Positions 32,822 to 37,883 of a stretch of DNA of 37,883 bases are shown here, in pieces; the first letter of the stretch is position 1, and each line of letters opens with the position of its first letter. A model generated the notes under the pieces. That model was not told the origin of the DNA. It made no database searches and saw only the letters and a program-made list of their open reading frames with translations. This DNA is from Planctomycetes bacterium TMED75 (GTDB taxonomy: Bacteria; Planctomycetota; Phycisphaerae; Phycisphaerales; SM1A02), in the NCBI GenBank assembly GCA_002171655.1, contig NHEC01000081.1, forward strand, positions 1 through 37,883, given 5' to 3'. The position numbers and the translations under genes were made by a program.

Positions 32822-33734
32822 CTTGACCACGGAGCACTCTGATCTCTGGCAGCTGGGGCAGCGGGGCTCGATCGTTCTGGACACCCCATTGGTCATGGGA
32901 ATCCTCAATGCGACACCAGATAGCTTTCATGATGGCCGAAGTGACTTCGACGACACCACTCGTTTGGTGGAATCCGGACTTGCCATGGTGCGGCAAGGGG
33001 CACAGATCATCGATGTCGGAGGGGAATCAACTCGTCCCGGGGCCGATCGAATCGATCCCGCCGAACAATGCCGCCGGACCACGGAACTGATCCGGCAACT
33101 CAGTGCACGCTCTTCCTGTCTGATCTCCATCGACACCACCCACGCCAGCGTGGCGGAGGCCGCCCTTGAGGCGGGTGCCGCAATCGTGAACGATGTCTCT
33201 GCCGGAACCGAAGATCCGGCCTTGCTCGCATTGGTTGCGGAGCGCGGATGCGGTCTGATCCTCATGCATCGCCGGGTCCCACCAGTGCAGGACGTGTACA
33301 GCGACGAATACTCCACCGACCCCGACTTCGGCGCCCATGGCGTCGTTTCATCCGTGGGAGCCACCCTCACTGGGCACTTGGCGGCCGCCAGGGAAGTCGG
33401 TGTCGCTGCCCAGCAGATTCTTCTGGATCCCGGGCTGGGATTTGGAAAGTCGGTCCGGCAGAATCTCGAGCTGATCCGGGGGATCCCCGAGCTTCAGACC
33501 GCCCTGGGCCGTCCCCTTCTCATCGGGGCCTCTCGGAAAAGCTTCATTGGCTCGATTCTGGGGGATCGGCCCCCCTCCGATCGTCTTTTCGGCTCACTTG
33601 CGGTGGCGGTTCTGGCGGCTGAATCCGGTGCTGCGGTCATCCGGACCCACGACGTGGGTCCGACCATCGACTCGTTGCAAGTTGCCGAGGCGATAAGACG
33701 CCTCTCCCCGGCATCCGGTGGTACCATCACCTGA
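32808..33734 (+). CDS. folP: Dihydropteroate synthase
   Basis: A cytoplasmic TIM-barrel enzyme that joins dihydropterin pyrophosphate and p-aminobenzoate to dihydropteroate in folate synthesis; it is the sulfonamide target. I chose the ATG at 32808, giving 308 residues, a little longer than usual because of an N-terminal extension before the first strand. Signatures are V-M-G-I-L-N-A-T-P-D-S-F-H-D-G-R, D-V-G-G-E-S-T-R-P-G-A, the loop D-P-G-L-G-F-G-K-S, I-G-A-S-R-K-S-F-I-G and the final I-R-T-H-D-V. It overlaps the upstream secreted-protein gene by 14 bases and precedes a thioredoxin by about 80 bases. The folate cyclo-ligase at 24.1-24.7 kb is in a separate unit. Confidence 0.95.
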   Translation: MEKTDLTTEHSDLWQLGQRGSIVLDTPLVMGILNATPDSFHDGRSDFDDTTRLVESGLAMVRQGAQIIDVGGESTRPGADRIDPAEQCRRTTELIRQLSARSSCLISIDTTHASVAEAALEAGAAIVNDVSAGTEDPALLALVAERGCGLILMHRRVPPVQDVYSDEYSTDPDFGAHGVVSSVGATLTGHLAAAREVGVAAQQILLDPGLGFGKSVRQNLELIRGIPELQTALGRPLLIGASRKSFIGSILGDRPPSDRLFGSLAVAVLAAESGAAVIRTHDVGPTIDSLQVAEAIRRLSPASGGTIT

Positions 33735-33813
33735 TCGCCCCTCGCCGCGTGGTTTTCGCGTGCGACTCCCTACGAACCAGTCACCCAGTGCAGCATTTTG
33801 GAGTTCCTTGAAC

Positions 33814-34146
33814 ATGGCCAGCGATGCAATGATCGAATTCACAGACGCAAACTTCCAGGCGGAAGCCGTCGATTCCGACGTCCCAGTCCTCGTTGACTTC
33901 TGGGCGGAATGGTGTCAACCCTGCCGAATGCTTGCCCCAACCATCGAACAGATCGCAACGAAGTACGACGGTCGTGTGAAGGTGGGCAAACTCGATGTCG
34001 ATGGCAATCGTGAAACCGCCCTCAAGTTTTCAATTCAGTCGATTCCAACCGTCGTCCTGCTCAAGGGTGGCGAAGTCGTCAACAAGTTCGTGGGACTGCA
34101 AGGCGAAGACGTCTTCTCCAACGCGATCGACGAAGCCCTTGCCTGA
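33814..34146 (+). CDS. Thioredoxin with a WCQPC active site
   Basis: A 110-residue cytoplasmic thioredoxin. The start at ATG 33814 gives the normal length, with GGAG about eleven bases upstream; the longer frame from 33718 adds a sequence unlike thioredoxin. The active site reads W-A-E-W-C-Q-P-C-R-M, with Gln where Gly is standard, a change between the cysteines that usually shifts the redox potential. The rest is canonical: buried Asp in V-D-F-W-A, K-L-D-V-D-G-N, cis-Pro in S-I-P-T-V-V-L-L-K-G-G. It may serve the exported or other peroxidases, but that is not shown by context. Confidence 0.93.
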   Translation: MASDAMIEFTDANFQAEAVDSDVPVLVDFWAEWCQPCRMLAPTIEQIATKYDGRVKVGKLDVDGNRETALKFSIQSIPTVVLLKGGEVVNKFVGLQGEDVFSNAIDEALA

Positions 34147-34281
34147 TCGGGCTGGTATCTGAGGCTCCGCTCGGGGTTTTTGGCTTCGGCATTTGCCCCC
34201 ATGGCCAGCCTCCGTTACCGTTTCCCGTCCGGAGTCGCTTCGGCGATTACCGGTTTCCAAGCCCGAACGGGCACCCAAATT

Positions 34282-34354
34282 GGGGCCGTAGCTCAGTTGG
34301 GAGAGCGCTTGTATGGCATACAAGAGGTCGTCGGTTCGATCCCGATCGGCTCCA
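34282..34354 (+). tRNA. tRNA-Ala (anticodon GGC)
   Basis: A complete 73-base cloverleaf. The acceptor arm is GGGGCCG with CGGCTCC, including the G3-U70 wobble pair that specifies alanine. The D stem is GCTC/GAGC. The anticodon stem CTTGT/ACAAG encloses a seven-base loop with GGC at 34315-34317. The T stem is GTCGG/CCGAT around TTCGATC, with one G-U pair. The discriminator is A. The 3' CCA is not encoded (CTT follows), so it must be added by the CCA-adding enzyme. Confidence 0.97.
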
Positions 34355-34391
34355 CTTCATGTTCCCTTCGTGGGAAAACCAGATTCTGAAG

Positions 34392-34420
34392 CGCAGATGC
34401 TCTCCAAGTGTCTGCGTTTT
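34392..34420 (+). terminator. Probable terminator after the tRNA
   Basis: CGCAGA (34392-34397) pairs with TCTGCG (34411-34416) around a 13-base loop, followed by four T. The position about 40 bases past tRNA-Ala fits a terminator of the tRNA transcript. The stem is short and the loop large. Confidence 0.5.
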
Positions 34421-34516
34421 CATTCCCGCCACCGTGTGCTCGTTGCGGGGCATGAAATTGGCGACTCAGGATTCCCAATGACATACAGTCCATTTCGGAC
34501 ACGGTAGGGCCCCTTC

Positions 34517-35371
34517 ATGGATAAGACTTCCTCTGGTGACCTGGTGAGTTCCTGGCTGATTCCTCTTATCTTCACACTCCTGCTGGCCTTCATCATCGCC
34601 TGGGTCTTCACTGACTTCAGATCGGCAAGTGGTCCGGAGATTCAGATCACCTTTGACTCTGGCCACGGCTTGCAACCAGATGACGACGTCAAGTGCCGAG
34701 GAATTACCATTGGAACGGTCCGGAGTCTTGAACTCGACGGCGATGGAGTCGTTGCGCTGGTACAACTGGACCCGGAGGCCTCTCGCAGAATCGCACGCGC
34801 CCAAACGCGGTGGTGGATCGCACGACCCAAAGTCGGACTGTCTCGAGTGCAAGGCATCGACAGCCTGCTGGGACCTCGCTGGATTCAGGTGGATCCCGCC
34901 CCGGGAGAGACCGATCCGTGCTTCGAGTTCAGAGGCCTCGATGAACCTCCGATCGTTGCTTCAATCGGCTCGGGTGATCTGTTGCTCTCTCTTCGGGCGT
35001 CTGATCGAGGGACTCTTCATCAGGGTTCTTCCGTTCTGTACCGGGGAGTCTCGATTGGAACCGTGCTGGATACCAAGCTGGCTGATGATTCCACCAGCGT
35101 GGTCGCCGAGGTGCTCATCCAGGCGCCCTTCGTTCCGCTGGTTCGGGTTAATTCCAGGTTCTACCAGACCGGGGCATTTGATCTGGACATTGGCTTCGAT
35201 GGAATCAATGCCCGGTTGGATTCCCTCGAGACTTTGATCGTGGGGGGAGTTTCGCTCGTCACGCCTGATGCCCCCGGCGAAACGGTTGAATCCGGTCACG
35301 GTTTTCAGGTTTACCAGGAGCCGGAATCCGCCTGGCTTCGTTGGCGTCCAAAGATCCTGCTCGATGGTTGA
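34517..35371 (+). CDS. PqiB-like MCE-domain protein
   Basis: A 284-residue protein with one N-terminal membrane helix (about 13-33) and a periplasmic part holding two MCE (mammalian cell entry) domains, at about 38-115 and 155-245. Each shows the family's G-L-x-x-x-x-x-V-x-x-R-G-I/V-x-I-G-T-V pattern. This layout resembles a short PqiB/YebT-type protein (PqiB itself has three MCE domains) more than the single-domain MlaD. Such proteins form hexameric tunnels carrying lipids between inner and outer membranes. The usual partners (PqiA-like membrane protein, PqiC lipoprotein, or Mla ABC parts) are not in the window. The ATG at 34517 lies downstream of tRNA-Ala and its terminator. Confidence 0.83.
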   Translation: MDKTSSGDLVSSWLIPLIFTLLLAFIIAWVFTDFRSASGPEIQITFDSGHGLQPDDDVKCRGITIGTVRSLELDGDGVVALVQLDPEASRRIARAQTRWWIARPKVGLSRVQGIDSLLGPRWIQVDPAPGETDPCFEFRGLDEPPIVASIGSGDLLLSLRASDRGTLHQGSSVLYRGVSIGTVLDTKLADDSTSVVAEVLIQAPFVPLVRVNSRFYQTGAFDLDIGFDGINARLDSLETLIVGGVSLVTPDAPGETVESGHGFQVYQEPESAWLRWRPKILLDG

Positions 35372-35399
35372 TGGTTTCTGCCGTGCCCGGGTGAGGTGA

Positions 35400-36455
35400 C
35401 TAGAACTCGAATCCGATGAAGCAACCCACGAATGGTGCGGGGTCGGTGTCTTCTTTCGCGAATCTCCAGCCATTGGAGTCTGCAAGTTGAAGCTGCTCAC
35501 CAAAGCTGCAGCCTGCTACCAGGTGAAGGCGGAGCTTGTCCATGGGTCGCCATTCCACACGAAACCACACAGGAACACTTCGCTCCTGCCCCACCCCGTT
35601 CTTGGCAAGTGGAAGGCCGTCGTCATCGAGTCTAAACCGTCTAATCTCGTATCGAGCTCCGAGGGAAACATTCAGTTCGTAGCTCAGGTAGTAGATGATC
35701 TCCACACCCGCACTGGTCGGATAGTTCACCGGACCTCGTACGTTGGACACACACAATCGCTCGGTGATTCGCCAGTCGACGATGATGGATGGAATGAACA
35801 GCAGGCTGTCCTCGAGCTGAGCGGCAATGAGCACTCCCGCTCCCAGAGTCAATTCATCAGAGAAGGAGTAGGCAGCCCCGATGGTTCCCCCGCCGGTGAA
35901 CGACTTGTCGAAATCAGCGTCCCGTTCACCGGCCCAGCCAAGGAATCCTCGTAGGAACAGTCGCCAATCCTCATCCAGCTTCCACCGAGCGGCAGCCGAC
36001 AACGTGATGTCGAGCGTCGTGGTCCAGGGTACGCCACCCGCGGCATCCGCGAAGCTGCCGTTTCCGTTGAAGACGTAGCTGTCCGCTTCGAATCCGATGT
36101 CGAAATCCATTGTGAGCGAAGGCGAGAATTCGTATTCGATGCCTCCGGCAATGAATGCTCGGTTCACCGAGAAACTGCCGCCGTTGTCGATGGAGGTGTC
36201 GAACTGGTAGAGATTTCCGCCAGCCAATCCCCAGGTCACGACCTGGTCATCGTCTTCTTCATCGCTGGGCCGTCCTCCACCCTCGGTGGCTGAGCCGCCT
36301 TGCTCTCCCGAGGGGTCGTACTGACCCTCTTCGGCGGGTTCGAGAAATTCCCCTTCATCCTGTGCACTGAGGGAAGGAGTCATCAGACTCATGCTCAGCA
36401 TGAGGACCACTCCTGTGAGGAATCTGTTTGCAGCAGGTGTTTGCATATGTTTCAT
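35400..36455 (-). CDS. Probable outer-membrane beta-barrel protein
   Basis: A 351-residue exported protein. The signal peptide ends near S-L-S-A-Q. An acidic, low-complexity stretch follows (residues about 32-70, rich in E, G, D and S). The rest is a series of alternating amphipathic strands (for example L-T-M-D-F-D-I-G-F, A-A-R-W-K-L, W-F-R-V-E-W-R-P) ending in G-F-E-F with a terminal Phe, the usual outer-membrane barrel signal. It resembles the DUF6268 type of barrel protein, but that is only an impression. The ATG at 36455 has GGAGG about eleven bases upstream. It is convergent with the MCE gene (about 28 bases between stops) and divergent from the phosphoesterase. Confidence 0.68.
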   Translation of the reverse strand: MKHMQTPAANRFLTGVVLMLSMSLMTPSLSAQDEGEFLEPAEEGQYDPSGEQGGSATEGGGRPSDEEDDDQVVTWGLAGGNLYQFDTSIDNGGSFSVNRAFIAGGIEYEFSPSLTMDFDIGFEADSYVFNGNGSFADAAGGVPWTTTLDITLSAAARWKLDEDWRLFLRGFLGWAGERDADFDKSFTGGGTIGAAYSFSDELTLGAGVLIAAQLEDSLLFIPSIIVDWRITERLCVSNVRGPVNYPTSAGVEIIYYLSYELNVSLGARYEIRRFRLDDDGLPLAKNGVGQERSVPVWFRVEWRPMDKLRLHLVAGCSFGEQLQLADSNGWRFAKEDTDPAPFVGCFIGFEF

Positions 36456-36546
36456 TTCGATTTGACCCTCCGGATTGCGCCAGGTTCCTGTACGGTAATT
36501 TGATGTCCAATCCGCCGCTTGCTTTCAGATGGAGAAATATCAGAAG

Positions 36547-37883
36547 ATGTCCTCATCCCTACAATTGAAAATGCTTGTCGGACTCATGCCTCTCGGACTT
36601 TCCGGGATGCTTCTTGCTTCGGATCCTCCAGGGGATTCCAATTGGATTCCGATCGGATCCAACACTCAGAAGCAACCGGCCCCGGTTCGCCCGGTCCTCG
36701 AGACCTCGGCGGAGCCTCTGACGGGTGAGGTCTCCATGGGCAGTCAGCGGTTTACGGTGATTGGATTGCCCGACACCCAGAACTATTCGGAACTGTACCC
36801 AGAGATCTTCTACGACCAGACCGCCTGGGTCGTCGAGCAGCGGTACCTGAGGAACATTCTCTATGCGAATCACTACGGTGACGTGGTGCAGCATGCGGAC
36901 ATTCTTTCCGAATGGGAAGTCGGCGACACCGCGATGCTGGTGCTCGATCTTGATGGTCTGCCCTACGGCATTAACGCCGGAAACCACGACGTCACGGCGA
37001 ATGGTGTTCCGTTTGAGAGCTACATCCCTCAGAATTACGTCGAGTACTTCGGGCCGCAACGCTACGCGGGGCTTTCCTGGTACCGGGGCGCTTCCCCGTC
37101 CGGAATGAGCAGCTATCAGGTCATCGAAGGCGGGGGAATCGAATTCCTCATGCTGCAGATTGAATGCGATGGCCCTCGGCGCGAACTTGAGTGGGGTCAA
37201 GCCGTGTTGGACAACCACCGGGACAAGCCGGTGATGATGACCACGCACCGCTACATGCAGGATGCCGAGGACTACACCGGCGGCGTGCCCCTGGTCGACT
37301 CCGGCCGCTACCCGGACATCTGGTACACCTTTGAAGGGGTGTACAGCGATGGCGGCCTGCGCAGCAACGAGATCTGGGACTGGTTCGTCAGGAGAAATCC
37401 GCAGATCTTCATGGTGAACTGCGGACACTTTCACGAGGAATTCCGTCAACAGTCCACAAACATCTTCGGCAATACAGTCCACGAGGTGCTGGCCGACTAC
37501 CAGGATGACCCCAACGGAGGCAACGGCTGGCTTCGCATCATGGAATTCGATGTGGCAAATGATCGCATCGACGTTGATTCCTATTCCCCGTGGCTCGATC
37601 AGTACCGAAGTGCCGACGAGAGTCAGTTCACCCTCGGTGTGGATTTCGCCAGTTACGCCGCGGAGTATCCGGTGGCCTGTTTCCAGCAGGGGATCAATGG
37701 ATACGAAGGGACCTCCGACACCTGGATCGATGAAGCCAATCCAAACACCGCCTACGGCGATGATTCGATCCGTGAATCGGATGACGACACCACCAATTCG
37801 ATCTTCACCGACTCACTCGGGCAGGCCTTGATCAAATTCGAAGACCTCTTTGGTGGTGAGTCGGGTGATGGTCCGATTCCTCC
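36547..37883 (+). CDS. Secreted calcineurin-like phosphoesterase, 3'-truncated
   Basis: The frame is open from ATG 36547 to the window end (445 codons visible), so the protein continues beyond. A signal peptide is followed by a metallophosphoesterase domain: V-I-G-L-P-D-T-Q-N-Y, N-A-G-N-H-D, T-T-H-R-Y-M and C-G-H-F-H-E, the usual metal-binding set with D-T-Q in place of D-x-H at the first motif. From about residue 385 a second domain begins with F-Q-Q-G-I-N-G-Y-E-G-T-S-D-T-W-I-D and A-Y-G-D-D-S-I. This matches the start of the DNRLRE-type beta-sandwich found in planctomycete secreted enzymes. The substrate is unknown. The 91-base gap to the divergent barrel gene must hold both promoters. Confidence 0.82.
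   Translation, partial: MSSSLQLKMLVGLMPLGLSGMLLASDPPGDSNWIPIGSNTQKQPAPVRPVLETSAEPLTGEVSMGSQRFTVIGLPDTQNYSELYPEIFYDQTAWVVEQRYLRNILYANHYGDVVQHADILSEWEVGDTAMLVLDLDGLPYGINAGNHDVTANGVPFESYIPQNYVEYFGPQRYAGLSWYRGASPSGMSSYQVIEGGGIEFLMLQIECDGPRRELEWGQAVLDNHRDKPVMMTTHRYMQDAEDYTGGVPLVDSGRYPDIWYTFEGVYSDGGLRSNEIWDWFVRRNPQIFMVNCGHFHEEFRQQSTNIFGNTVHEVLADYQDDPNGGNGWLRIMEFDVANDRIDVDSYSPWLDQYRSADESQFTLGVDFASYAAEYPVACFQQGINGYEGTSDTWIDEANPNTAYGDDSIRESDDDTTNSIFTDSLGQALIKFEDLFGGESGDGPIP

Noticed and set aside
36559-37482. A 307-codon open frame on the - strand
   Set aside because: It is the shadow of the phosphoesterase gene, whose frame is open to the window end and shows metal-binding motifs.
1-37883. CRISPR arrays, insertion sequences, phage genes or a tRNA-linked integration site
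   Set aside because: No regularly spaced repeats, transposase or integrase motifs were seen, and no direct repeat of the tRNA-Ala 3' end was noticed.

Overview
The window looks like roughly 38 kb of chromosome from a planctomycete, most likely a marine Phycisphaerae-type bacterium. I infer this from several features: secreted proteases ending in dockerin-like EF-hand pairs with a terminal W-G-x-C tail, Cys-rich G-A-C-C repeats, a PEP-CTERM-like tail, a MutL/DUF6754 membrane cluster, and moderately high GC with dense 4-bp gene overlaps. No phylogenetic marker is present, so this is not proof. There is no rRNA, CRISPR array, insertion sequence or phage gene. The only RNA gene I can support is tRNA-Ala(GGC). 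No gene-free stretch exceeds about 300 bases.

Region 1 (1-8389) is a nearly complete kynurenine (tryptophan) degradation locus in two convergent operons. On the + strand are 2-aminomuconic semialdehyde dehydrogenase (cut by the window start), a small unknown lipoprotein and a RidA-type 2-aminomuconate deaminase. On the - strand, in transcription order, are 3-hydroxyanthranilate dioxygenase, ACMS decarboxylase, kynureninase, kynurenine 3-monooxygenase and kynurenine formamidase, followed by two unknown membrane proteins. Together they take N-formylkynurenine to a 2-oxo dicarboxylate that can enter central metabolism. Tryptophan dioxygenase and the last steps are not in the window.

Region 2 (8477-17171) is a + strand run of nine genes of mostly unknown role: a DUF2141 lipoprotein, a PH-like membrane protein, a 126-residue protein, a MutL-type ASKHA ATPase, a barrel-plus-KOW protein, a DUF6754-type Fn3/membrane protein and three further membrane proteins. 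The last six are tightly packed and look like one machine with a cytoplasmic ATPase and a membrane/periplasmic part. No mutase is nearby. This is the best candidate for an undescribed system.

Region 3 (17328-24738) holds a secreted PEP-CTERM-like protein, pdxA, two secreted proteases with matching dockerin-like tails, a LysM/L,D-transpeptidase and 5-formyltetrahydrofolate cyclo-ligase, the last five all on the - strand. Region 4 (24921-34354) holds glmS, a SpoIIE/RsbU-type phosphatase next to a divergent Ser/Thr kinase, a glutathione peroxidase, two unknown envelope proteins, folP, a thioredoxin and tRNA-Ala. Region 5 (34517-end) has an orphan PqiB-like MCE protein, a probable outer-membrane barrel protein and a secreted calcineurin-like phosphoesterase cut by the window end.
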